Shown here piece by piece: positions 42,501-49,744 of a stretch of DNA of 64,000 nucleotides; the stretch's first letter is position 1, and each line of letters opens with the position of its first letter. The position numbers were made by a program, and so were the translations under genes. Source of the DNA: Galbitalea sp036266835 (GTDB lineage: Bacteria; Actinomycetota; Actinomycetes; Actinomycetales; Microbacteriaceae). Under the pieces are notes generated by a model, which saw nothing but the letters and a program-made list of their open reading frames with translations, was not told where the DNA came from and searched no databases. The stretch is from the NCBI GenBank assembly GCA_036266835.1, contig DATAXD010000001.1:31742-95741 (forward strand), given 5' to 3'.

Positions 42501-43234
42501 CCGGACGCTGGCGTTGGATCTACCTGCCGGCTGTTGCGTACGTCGCAATCGGTCCGATCTTCGCGGTTCGGGCCGGCTGGCTGTCCGTGTGGACCCTGCT
42601 CGCCCTTACCGTCGCTCTCCTGGCACTCATGGTGACGACGGTTGTGCTGGCGCGCACCCGTGCCGTGGCGCTGCCTCCCGTCTGGTTCACGTTTGCGGTG
42701 GCGTGGTGCACGGCAGTCGCGGGCTGGAGCATCCGATCACTGCGCGTCGAAGCGTTCTCACTCCCGCTGGGAATCGCGCTCATCGCAGTCGGCGTGATTG
42801 CGCTGCGATCATCCGCATCCGCACCCACAGCTGCACCCGCGCCCAGGCGGAGCCTCAGCTCCTGGCCAGTCGGGTTCTCGGGCTCCTGGCGACTGTTGAT
42901 GCCCGGCATCGTCGTGACATTTGTGCCGTCGATTCTTGCGACCGGTACGGATCCGCAAACGGCCCGTGCCATCCTCGTGATCGCTCTGGCCTTGCTGGCG
43001 ATCCTGATTGGCTCTTTGCGCCGCCTTGGCGCACCGTTCATCCTTGGGATCGTGGTCTTGCCGCTTGAAAACATCACCGTGTTCGCCGCGCAGATCGGTC
43101 ACACGATCAGCGCGACGTCCTGGTGGATCACCCTCGCGACCGCAGGTGCGGTGCTTCTCGTGATCGCAGTGACCTACGAGCGCCGCACGGCGGGTCAGAA
43201 GGGCGTCGCAGCACGTCTCCGCGACCTCCGATAA
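39599..43234 (+). CDS. Giant polytopic membrane protein with N-terminal zinc ribbon
   Basis: A 1211-residue protein. Residues 19-36 hold a CxxC...CxxC zinc ribbon (CPRCDAVIVQPGRCTVC); a linker with AAIEELITLPAMPPPP follows; from about residue 100 to the end there are roughly thirty hydrophobic segments. It resembles the large SCO7613-like actinobacterial membrane proteins of unknown function. The gene is alone, with TAGACT 7 bases before the ATG (leaderless-type start). No transport or enzymatic motif can be named. Confidence 0.8.
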   Translation: MGNSWSQNAAAYIRRSDTCPRCDAVIVQPGRCTVCNAQLTGEAAQKVVHASSRAANAIVARQAAIEELITLPAMPPPPREAVAVPATVAVPAREGSQISVQSVLAVVGAALLAVAAIVFTFLNPDLTNFATRTTIIGVTTAIFLGSAWLLVRAKLQFSAEAIGALGMVFVALDIWAFSHSAPHSISGYVFAGIGTAFSSLVLIGIASVARIRTWLWLGLLGLSTTPAWFGYAVHTALSPIFGHVGVAFAALVAHEIARRLSGRMRSPLRADHWALTILQLIAVPVVLLQTAMTFDNYSVWGTTTALAALALLAFLSCRNELKPLWSFVISATLGLVVFNVVNNAFADSFEESGWVKPATQGGLAAVLIVLALLARIRSGAAKPFVSRLLLLLGAVTMLGVGFLNELSDGASFNFNGVDSLPAPAWVWGLGLSLGMLATAIGVFAIWAIGPRRILPRFAHAMLVVSEFVAGLALLTFAAWDILPTWEQVSIALVSAGILAAAVSAVPAIRRARWSLRVPILVTVHLLVIVAAMIAWSTPLLSQIGGGCAVLAWAVLIPAMPRVARPVYTGIGFAYALIVLAHVLQLAHLETIAILSVTAAAASAVAIAVTLIRRVPAGYWYAVLIVAAIPFVGAVVDVLFIRSGWTALSTGVTFVLALTLLLTTRPGLSRYLRAVAAALLVPALAVVVVDLGAQLLRISAAPITLPIIAIVVACVLPSSGLIGAVLTRRGHDEADARLSRLWIEASTLVTAAIAVLLALVRAAAGLQTSFLVLVIVGIGAAATAIISHRRYGWIVAFASWTGALWSFWGQIGVHIVEPYLVPPAVAAALIGAISVMRKLPGVGLYAVGLVCAVVPSLAVLAVYGKDSGVPWRLLGLIGASLLLVVLGAALAGRPADSRLRSLATPTLIVGIGAAAGGAIQAVRVARGLDLLWLHPHDPVMYVVLNLSIVAAALAAVGARMLSTAAHRSSGRWRWIYLPAVAYVAIGPIFAVRAGWLSVWTLLALTVALLALMVTTVVLARTRAVALPPVWFTFAVAWCTAVAGWSIRSLRVEAFSLPLGIALIAVGVIALRSSASAPTAAPAPRRSLSSWPVGFSGSWRLLMPGIVVTFVPSILATGTDPQTARAILVIALALLAILIGSLRRLGAPFILGIVVLPLENITVFAAQIGHTISATSWWITLATAGAVLLVIAVTYERRTAGQKGVAARLRDLR

Positions 43235-43311
43235 CGGGCCATGCGACTGCAATCCACAATCGAGACGTAACTGCAAAACACTTTGTGGGTGATTCACGCT
43301 AGCGTTCGAGT

Positions 43312-44319
43312 GTGTCGCAGATCACTCGCACTAGACGTTCCACTGCGGTCGCCGTTTCAGCCTTCGGTGCTGCTGCCGCCATCGGCGCACTCGCAGTCGT
43401 TTCCCCCTGGCCCTCGGCGCTTGCCATTCGAGCACTGTTCGAGCGGGATGCCCGGCGAACGCGCCGTCGGCTGGACGAATTCGCACCCGATCACGGACTC
43501 ATGGAGCGGTACGAGGTCTCCTACGGCGAGGCACCCGAGCTGCGACTGAACTGGTTCTGTCCCGAGGAGGCGCTCGGTGCACTCCCTGTAGTCGTGTGGA
43601 TTCACGGTGGCGCCTGGATCTCCGGATACAAGGAAGACGTCGATCCATACCTACGGATGATCGCATCGCAGGGCTATACCGCTGTCAGCCTCGACTATTC
43701 GAAGGCGCCGGAGGAGAAATACCCGACTGCTCTGAAGCAGCTGAACGAGGCGCTCGCGTTCCTGTCGGCAAACGCGACCGAATTCAACATCGATCCCGGT
43801 CGCTTCGTGCTCGCCGGGGACTCGGCTGGCGCACAGCTCGCGGCACAACTAGCGACTCTGAGCACCAGCCCTATCTACGCCAAACAACTCGATATCACCG
43901 CCGGACTGGCCAAAGACCAGCTCGCCGCGCTTGTGCTTCACTGTGGCATCTTCGACGTCAGCGACATCCCGAATTCTCCGCGGATCGCCGGATGGGGATC
44001 TCGCGCCGCCCTGTGGTCGTATCTCGGTGATCGCGACTGGTCGAAGACGCCGGGCGCCTCCCAGATGTCGGTTATCAACCACGTGACCAAAGACTTCCCG
44101 ACATCCTTCATCTCGGGCGGAAACGGTGATGCCCTCACCGAGAGCCAGTCGCTGCCGTTCGCGGATCGACTGACCGAGCTCGGCGTCGCCGTCACAACCC
44201 ATTTCCCCTCGGATGATGCGCACGAACTCCCCCACGAGTACCAGTTCCACATGGAATACGCGGAGTCACCAAAGGCTCTGGCCGCCGCGATCCACTTCCT
44301 CGATCGCGTGACGGTGTAG
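43312..44319 (+). CDS. Alpha/beta hydrolase, HSL-type esterase
   Basis: A 335-residue protein with an N-terminal hydrophobic segment (TAVAVSAFGAAAAIGALAVV) that may anchor it in the membrane. The hormone-sensitive-lipase signature VVWIHGGAWISGYKED forms the oxyanion hole, the nucleophile is in LAGDSAGAQLA, and likely aspartate and histidine are in GGNGDALTES and DDAHELPHEYQF. It probably hydrolyses short-chain esters. GTG start, 6 bases after TAGCGT. A CAU tRNA gene lies just after its stop, on the other strand. Confidence 0.9.
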   Translation: MSQITRTRRSTAVAVSAFGAAAAIGALAVVSPWPSALAIRALFERDARRTRRRLDEFAPDHGLMERYEVSYGEAPELRLNWFCPEEALGALPVVVWIHGGAWISGYKEDVDPYLRMIASQGYTAVSLDYSKAPEEKYPTALKQLNEALAFLSANATEFNIDPGRFVLAGDSAGAQLAAQLATLSTSPIYAKQLDITAGLAKDQLAALVLHCGIFDVSDIPNSPRIAGWGSRAALWSYLGDRDWSKTPGASQMSVINHVTKDFPTSFISGGNGDALTESQSLPFADRLTELGVAVTTHFPSDDAHELPHEYQFHMEYAESPKALAAAIHFLDRVTV

Positions 44320-44323
44320 TCGG

Positions 44324-44397
44324 TAGGACGGATGGGACTTGAACCCATGACCGACGGATTATGAGTCCGCTGCTCTAACCAGCTGAGCTACCGTCCC
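44324..44397 (-). tRNA. tRNA with CAU anticodon (elongator Met or Ile2)
   Basis: A 74-base cloverleaf on the minus strand: acceptor GGGACGG/CCGTCCT (first pair G-U), D arm GCTCAGCTGGTTAGAGC, anticodon loop CTCATAA (anticodon CAT) and T arm TGGGTTCAAGTCCCA. The 5' end is paired, so it is not initiator tRNA. Met versus lysidine-modified Ile2 cannot be decided by eye. Confidence 0.92.
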
Positions 44398-44589
44398 TCG
44401 CCGGATTCGGGTGGGCCGAAGCGGCATGTTTACGATACAGGGCACCCGTGCTCGGATTGCTTAGCGGGTGGGGTGGTCGCGATACGCGTCGCTTCGCTGC
44501 GCTACTCGACCAACGGAAACGTGACCCCGGAACTGGGCATGGTCGCCGAGTTCGCGACTGTCTAGCGTTGAAGCGGATCCGGATGTGAA

Positions 44590-45534
44590 ATGAGGCGCGC
44601 CAGCATGCGGTTTCGCCCGAACAGGAACCACGCGACTCGGCTTGTTGCCGCGGCGATAATCGCCGCGAGCACCGTCGTGGCGTTTGCCGCGCCCGCGGCG
44701 GCGGAAGTTTCCCGACCCGCGATCACACCCTCGACGAGCGTTCACAGCACCACGACCAAGCCTGTACCGCTGGTCGTCGGCTGGAACGCCGCGAGTGCTA
44801 TCACGGCACTTCGCGCCCACGGGTTCGTCTATACGCTCAAACCGCCGACCGGCCAAGTGCTGAAGACGCCATCGCATTGGACAGTTACGTCGCAATCGCC
44901 AAAGGGCAAGTCGAACGCAAAAGCGGGCAGCAGAGTCACGCTCAACGTGATTCTCACGACCGTGTACATCGCGCAGCGCATCCGTAGCTTCTATTCAAAG
45001 GACTACGGGACTTTCACAGCATCCGCTCACACCGGCGCGGGCTCGACGACGTTTGCATTCCCGAAGGGCATCCAGTCACTGCTTGTGGTCGCCACGCACT
45101 CCGGTAGTGGGAGCTTCAGCATCACCGAGCTCGGTGCAGGTAATCTCTCGACGAAGCGGGTGCCGGTCAGCGTCAAGGGCAGTTATTCCGGGATGGTTGC
45201 GCTCGGTCTGAGCTCCGCGAAGGTTCGAACGACGGCAATCCGGATCTCTGGTTCCGGAACGTGGCACGTCACGCTCGAGCCGATCGCGGCTGCTCCGATC
45301 ATCGCAATTCCGGCGTCGGGCACGGGCGACCACGTCTACCTGTACTCCGGCAAAGCCGCGATCTGGAGGGTGTCGAGCCCCGGGCCGACCATCTTCGCGC
45401 TCAACCAGTTCAGCAGCGGGTCTTACCCCAACCTGGCAGTTGACGAAAGCGGCAACTGGTCGGGACCGGTCGCGTTGGAGCCGGGTCCGTCCGTCGTCGA
45501 GATCCACTCGAATGGCGCGTGGAGCATCCACTAG
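44590..45534 (+). CDS. Secreted protein with PASTA-like domain
   Basis: A 314-residue protein with a signal peptide (to AAPAAA). Residues ~57-118 resemble a PASTA domain: VPLVVGWNAASAITALRAHGFVY ... VTSQSPKGKSNAKAGSRVTLNV. The rest (about 120-314) is beta-rich, with GAGSTTFAFPKGIQSLLV and SGSGTWHVTLEPI strands that look like two jelly-roll halves. PASTA domains bind peptidoglycan or muropeptides. Two start codons are possible (44590, 44605). The 192-base gap before it holds the tRNA promoter region and nothing else I can name. Confidence 0.72.
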   Translation: MRRASMRFRPNRNHATRLVAAAIIAASTVVAFAAPAAAEVSRPAITPSTSVHSTTTKPVPLVVGWNAASAITALRAHGFVYTLKPPTGQVLKTPSHWTVTSQSPKGKSNAKAGSRVTLNVILTTVYIAQRIRSFYSKDYGTFTASAHTGAGSTTFAFPKGIQSLLVVATHSGSGSFSITELGAGNLSTKRVPVSVKGSYSGMVALGLSSAKVRTTAIRISGSGTWHVTLEPIAAAPIIAIPASGTGDHVYLYSGKAAIWRVSSPGPTIFALNQFSSGSYPNLAVDESGNWSGPVALEPGPSVVEIHSNGAWSIH

Positions 45535-45561
45535 CCGGGAGCTGCCAACGGGTGTCGAGCT

Positions 45562-46911
45562 CTACTCCGCGGGACGCGTGCGGCCGAGTCGTTTGGTGAG
45601 CCGGCGGCTGCGTTTGCGCACGTCCTCGATGCGTCGACGGATGATCACGTGCAGCGGCAGTGACTCCTCGATGAGCGGTTCGACAACGGTCTGGCCGCGG
45701 TAGAGCTGCTCGAATGTCGTAACCGTCTTGTTGATGTCGTGGGCCTCGACGATCTTCAGGCTTTCACGTTTGAACGCATCGAGCTTTGCCTGCGGCAGGG
45801 TGAGAACGTCGGTGAGTCGTGCTGCGAATTCTTCGACGTCGCCGGGTTCGAACAGATATCCGTTCTCGCCGTCGTGTACGAGGTGCGGCAGGGCGAGCGC
45901 GTTAGCGGCGACAACGGGAAGCGCCGTCGCGAGAGCCTCCATCGTTGCGATGCTCTGTAGCTCCGCAGTGGAGGGCATTGCGAAAACTTTGGCGCGCGTG
46001 AGAGCCTGACGCAGGAACTCGGTCGTCACGTAACTGTCGAACTGCACCCTGTCTGAGACTCCGAGAGCCACCGCCTGCGCCTTGAGCGGTGCTTCGAGTT
46101 CGCCGCCGCCCACGATCTCGAGTTTCGCGTTCAGAGCGGGGTCGAGCAGCGCGAACGCGCTAATCAGCTCATCGATGTTTTTCTCCGTCGTCACCCGGCC
46201 GACGAAGACGATGAGGTTCTCCTTGTTGGGCGAAAAGTCCGGCGTGTAGTTGCTTGCGTCGAGACCACAGGAAATGGCGAGAACTCCGCGCAGGTGAGTG
46301 TGCTCTTCCATGAAGTCGGCGGCACGGCGAGTCGGACTGGTCATCGCCTCGGCACGGCCATAGATTCGCCCGGCGTCCCACCACAGCCACTTGATGAACG
46401 GGCCGCGAATGAACCTGGGCAGGAGGCTGAACTCGATGATGTTGTCGGGAATGACATGGTTCGTCGCGATGAGCCGGATGCCGCGCTTCAGCGCCTCCCC
46501 CGAGAGCCCGCGCCCGACCACGATGTTCGACTGAAAGTGCACGACATCCGGTTTGACAGAACGCAGAATCTTCCTGCTGGTGCTGTATGTCTCCCAGGGG
46601 ATTGCGAATCGATACCAGGGATGCGTGAAGATCCGCCAACTGTGCAGCCGATGCACCGTGATCAGCTGTCCGGCATGCTCTTCCTGGAAGACTCCGTGCA
46701 GCTTCGGACCGGCGGATGGAGCGACGACATGCACGTCGTGCCCGCGTGCGGCCATCCCACCGGCAAGGCTCGCCGAGAAGGTGGCGGAACCGTTCACCTG
46801 CGGAGCGAACGTGTCGGCACCGATCACGATCGTGAGCGGTCGTGCGTCGGTGTCGGCAGGAGCCTCCGGAACAGGGTCGTACGCGGCGGCGCTCTGGGGG
46901 GCGTCAGTCAA
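45562..46911 (-). CDS. Glycosyltransferase family 4
   Basis: A 449-residue GT-B enzyme. The N-terminal domain has IVIGADTFAPQVNGSATFSASLAGGMAARGHDVHVV; the C-terminal domain has LIVFVGRVTTEKNIDELISAFALL, VFAMPSTAELQSIATMEALATALPVVAA (the ExxxxE-type donor site) and NGYLFEPGD. Retaining GT4 enzymes use GDP-mannose or UDP/ADP-sugars, and may act on lipids or polysaccharide. A TTG start at 46911 precedes TDAPQ. Acceptor unknown; the neighbour is a transporter-like protein. Confidence 0.92.
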   Translation of the reverse strand: MTDAPQSAAAYDPVPEAPADTDARPLTIVIGADTFAPQVNGSATFSASLAGGMAARGHDVHVVAPSAGPKLHGVFQEEHAGQLITVHRLHSWRIFTHPWYRFAIPWETYSTSRKILRSVKPDVVHFQSNIVVGRGLSGEALKRGIRLIATNHVIPDNIIEFSLLPRFIRGPFIKWLWWDAGRIYGRAEAMTSPTRRAADFMEEHTHLRGVLAISCGLDASNYTPDFSPNKENLIVFVGRVTTEKNIDELISAFALLDPALNAKLEIVGGGELEAPLKAQAVALGVSDRVQFDSYVTTEFLRQALTRAKVFAMPSTAELQSIATMEALATALPVVAANALALPHLVHDGENGYLFEPGDVEEFAARLTDVLTLPQAKLDAFKRESLKIVEAHDINKTVTTFEQLYRGQTVVEPLIEESLPLHVIIRRRIEDVRKRSRRLTKRLGRTRPAE

Positions 46912-46995
46912 GTTGGGGAGTCCTCGTCCTGGCAGTTCGGTGTGCGATGTTCGGTGAAACCGCGTGACTCATCTGGAAGGTATAACCAACGTACC

Positions 46996-47919
46996 CTAGC
47001 GCCGAATCTGCGGATGATGTTTCGACAGTTGGAAGACCCCGTAGATGGCGACGATTCCCGCAAGTACGAAAACAATCGCGGCCCAGGGCGGAGCGCCCGC
47101 GGCCTCGCCGAGCACGGTGATGCCGATCGTGACACCGACGAGCGGATCGATCACCGTGAGTCCGGCGACCACGAGGTCGGGAGGCCCGGACGAGTACGCC
47201 GTCTGCACGAAGTACGAGCCGAGGAGCGCCGCAAGGATGAGGCCGAGCAGGCAGACGATCGTCAGGATGTCGCCGGCGTGGAGTCCTCGGTCGGCCCGGA
47301 TGATCGTCTGGATCCGGTCGATGTCCACTTTGGCAAGGGTCGCGACGAATCCAAAAAGCACGCCGGCGCCGACGATGTACACGATTGTGGTGAACTTCTT
47401 GCGGAAGAACGCGAAGATGAGCGCCGCGGCGACCAGCACCGCCGCGAGGATGATCAGCACGACGATGAGCTGCGCATCCCCGATCGCGACGGACGTCGTG
47501 GTGATCGCTGCGATCGTCACAAAGATGCCGACCCCGAAGACGCAGAAGATGATTGCTCGAATGGACGCGCCATCCAGTGGTTTATGGCTGATCCGTGAAT
47601 TGACCACCGAGGTGATCACCAGGCCGACCACGCCCAGCGGCTGAACCACGGTCAGCGGCGCGATCGTAAGGCTCCAGAGTTGGCACGCGATCGCCAGCCC
47701 GAGCATGAGCGTGCCAAGGAGCCAGGATGGACGACGCGCGAGCGAGAGCAGCTGGCGGATGTTCAGGCCGGCCTTGTCCTCGGGCGCGGTCGCGGCGTCG
47801 ACCTTGTTGACACCCCGGTGCTGAAACTGTGCCCCGAGGGCCAGAAACACCGACCCGACCAGCGCGATCGGAATGCCCAGCGCCTCAGACGGAGTGAGAG
47901 TGACGAGGTGCAGGGACAC
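46996..47919 (-). CDS. DMT (EamA-like) family transporter
   Basis: A 307-residue protein with about nine to ten membrane helices arranged as two repeats; VGSVFLALGAQFQHRGVN in the first and SSGPPDLVVAGLTVIDPLVGVTIGITVLGE in the second are family landmarks. The substrate is unknown. GTG start, 6 bases after TAGATT. It is divergent from def with a 40-base gap holding both -10 hexamers. Confidence 0.85.
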   Translation of the reverse strand: MSLHLVTLTPSEALGIPIALVGSVFLALGAQFQHRGVNKVDAATAPEDKAGLNIRQLLSLARRPSWLLGTLMLGLAIACQLWSLTIAPLTVVQPLGVVGLVITSVVNSRISHKPLDGASIRAIIFCVFGVGIFVTIAAITTTSVAIGDAQLIVVLIILAAVLVAAALIFAFFRKKFTTIVYIVGAGVLFGFVATLAKVDIDRIQTIIRADRGLHAGDILTIVCLLGLILAALLGSYFVQTAYSSGPPDLVVAGLTVIDPLVGVTIGITVLGEAAGAPPWAAIVFVLAGIVAIYGVFQLSKHHPQIRR

Positions 47920-47959
47920 CCGACGAATCTACAGGCCTGCGGGCCGATAATCTGTCTGC

Positions 47960-48526
47960 ATGGCCGTACTCCCCATCCGAATCAGCGGCGATCCCGTTCT
48001 GCATTCGCCCGCCGCGCCGGTCACGAATTTCGATCGGTCACTGCGCAAGTTGGTCGCCGACTTGTTCGACACGATGGAGGCTGCTCCCGGCGTGGGGCTC
48101 GCCGCACCGCAAGTCGGAGTCGGCTCGCGAATCTTCGTCTACAACTGGAGAGACGAAGCGGGCACAATCTGGCGCCGTACGGCGATCAACCCGGAGCTCT
48201 GGATTGCCCCGGCGGCTGTCGGAGAAGCGGATGCCGACTCCGAATCGGAAGGCTGCCTTTCGATTCCGGGCGAGCGATTTCCGCTGCGAAGGGCAGCGAG
48301 GGCGATACTGCGGGCCACCGACCTGGACGGCAAGTCGTACGAGGTGCAGACCGAGGGCTGGCTGGCGAGGATCTTCCAGCACGAATTCGATCACCTCGAC
48401 GGCATCCTGTACTCCGACCGCCTCGAACACGTGCACGCGAAAGCCGTAGCGAAGGTCATCCACAAACAGGGCTGGGGCGTTCCCGGCCAGAGCTGGACGC
48501 CGGGCGTCGACGACATCGACGCCTGA
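47960..48526 (+). CDS. def: Peptide deformylase
   Basis: A 188-residue enzyme with all three catalytic motifs: GVGLAAPQVG, EGCLSIPG and QHEFDHLDG. It removes the formyl group from N-terminal methionine of new proteins; the metal is bound by the cysteine and two histidines. ATG start 8 bases after GATAAT, a leaderless-type layout. A perfect 19-bp hairpin lies after the stop. Confidence 0.97.
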   Translation: MAVLPIRISGDPVLHSPAAPVTNFDRSLRKLVADLFDTMEAAPGVGLAAPQVGVGSRIFVYNWRDEAGTIWRRTAINPELWIAPAAVGEADADSESEGCLSIPGERFPLRRAARAILRATDLDGKSYEVQTEGWLARIFQHEFDHLDGILYSDRLEHVHAKAVAKVIHKQGWGVPGQSWTPGVDDIDA

Positions 48527-48537
48527 TTTAACCCAGT

Positions 48538-48592
48538 GAGGGGCGGCAAAAGGCTCGAAAACCGCGTCGGTTAGAGCCTTTTGCCGCCCCTC
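48538..48592. terminator. Perfect 19-bp inverted repeat between convergent def and SHOCT genes
   Basis: The arm 48538-48556 (GAGGGGCGGCAAAAGGCTC) pairs exactly with 48574-48592. The 17-base loop contains a further small CCG/CGG stem. Its place between convergent genes suggests a bidirectional terminator, though no T-run follows. Confidence 0.75.
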
Positions 48593-48604
48593 CCAGAGGG
48601 TTTG

Positions 48605-48943
48605 CTACTTGGCGGTGGGCTGCTGCGGGCCGTTGTTGGCACGCAGTACCTCGAGCCGAGCGCGGTACTCCTTCTCGTCGATGTCACCCTGCGCGAAACG
48701 CTCGGCGAGAGTCGACTCGGCGCTGCGCGAGCCCCACGATCCGAATCCGCCGTGGTGACCCCACGGGCCGGCGCCGCCCTGGCCCCAGGCGGCCCAGCGG
48801 GCCATCCGGCGCCGGCGACCGGTCGCAACGAGAACAATGATCAGGACGATGATGACGAACCAGAAGATCGGTCCGATGATGAAGAATGGCCAGAACACCG
48901 CCCCATGAAACGCGGGAGCGATGGTGGCAAGCGATGCAAGCAC
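48605..48943 (-). CDS. SHOCT-domain small membrane protein
   Basis: A 112-residue protein: one long membrane helix region (FWPFFIIGPIFWFVIIVLIIVLVA), a basic segment (GRRRRMARWAAWGQ), a Gly/Trp/His-rich linker, and a C-terminal SHOCT domain (LAERFAQGDIDEKEYRARLEVLR). It starts with GTG after AAGGAAA. The SHOCT domain is a short oligomerisation module. Next to it on the same strand lie a response regulator and kinase, so it may be regulated by or assist that system. Confidence 0.85.
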   Translation of the reverse strand: MLASLATIAPAFHGAVFWPFFIIGPIFWFVIIVLIIVLVATGRRRRMARWAAWGQGGAGPWGHHGGFGSWGSRSAESTLAERFAQGDIDEKEYRARLEVLRANNGPQQPTAK

Positions 48944-49081
48944 AATGATTTCCTTTTCTTTTCGGGTTCCGGCGGAACCTCGTGATTACAGCTTCGCGCC
49001 GGGGCCTCTGCCTCGAATCTGCCGCGTGGAGTGAATCGACTACTCCCAGGAGAGCAAGTTTGGCGGCGGGCGTACTCCGGT

Positions 49082-49744
49082 CTACACCCAGCCCGCTTTG
49101 ACCAGGCCGGTTTCGTAGGCGATGACGACGAGCTGAACCCGGTCGCGCGCGGCAAGCTTCGACATGATCCGCGAGACATGCGTCTTGGCGGTCAGCGGGC
49201 TCAGGTACAGCTCGCGGCCGATCTCCTCGTTGGTGAGACCCCGGCCGACGAGCGCGAGAACTTCTCGCTCCCGATCCGTGAGGGCGCGCAGGGCACTGGT
49301 GTCCGGTGCATCCTTCCAGTCCACCGCAACGCGCTCCAGCAAGCGCCGGGTAACGCTCGGGCTAAGCAGTGCATCTCCCGCGGCGACGACGCGCACGGCG
49401 CGGATGAGTTCAACTGGCTCGGTGTCTTTCACCAGAAATCCGCTGGCACCAGCCCGAATCGCCTGGCCGACGTACTCGTCCAGCTCGAACGTCGTCACGA
49501 TGACGATGTGGGTACCGCTGAGCCTCGGATCGGCGACGAGCTGCTCGGTTGCCCAGAGGCCATCGCCCTCGGGCATCCGGATGTCCATGAGCACGACATC
49601 GGGCTTCGTGCGTTTGACCAGCTGCACGATCTCACTACCGGTCCCCGCTTCGCCCACAATCTCGATATCTGACTCGGCCTCGAGCAGGCTGCGGAAACCG
49701 GCACGAATCAGGCCCTGGTCGTCGGCAATCGCAACCCGGATCAC
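49082..49744 (-). CDS. LuxR/NarL-type response regulator
   Basis: A 220-residue two-domain regulator. Receiver: acidic pair in VAIADDQGLIRAGF, phospho-aspartate in VLMDIRMPEGDG, lysine in FLVKDTEP. C-terminal LuxR helix-turn-helix: LTDREREVLALVGRGLTNEEIGRELYLSPLTAKTHVSRIMSKL. It overlaps the upstream kinase gene by 4 bases, so the two form a two-component system. Confidence 0.95.
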   Translation of the reverse strand: MIRVAIADDQGLIRAGFRSLLEAESDIEIVGEAGTGSEIVQLVKRTKPDVVLMDIRMPEGDGLWATEQLVADPRLSGTHIVIVTTFELDEYVGQAIRAGASGFLVKDTEPVELIRAVRVVAAGDALLSPSVTRRLLERVAVDWKDAPDTSALRALTDREREVLALVGRGLTNEEIGRELYLSPLTAKTHVSRIMSKLAARDRVQLVVIAYETGLVKAGWV

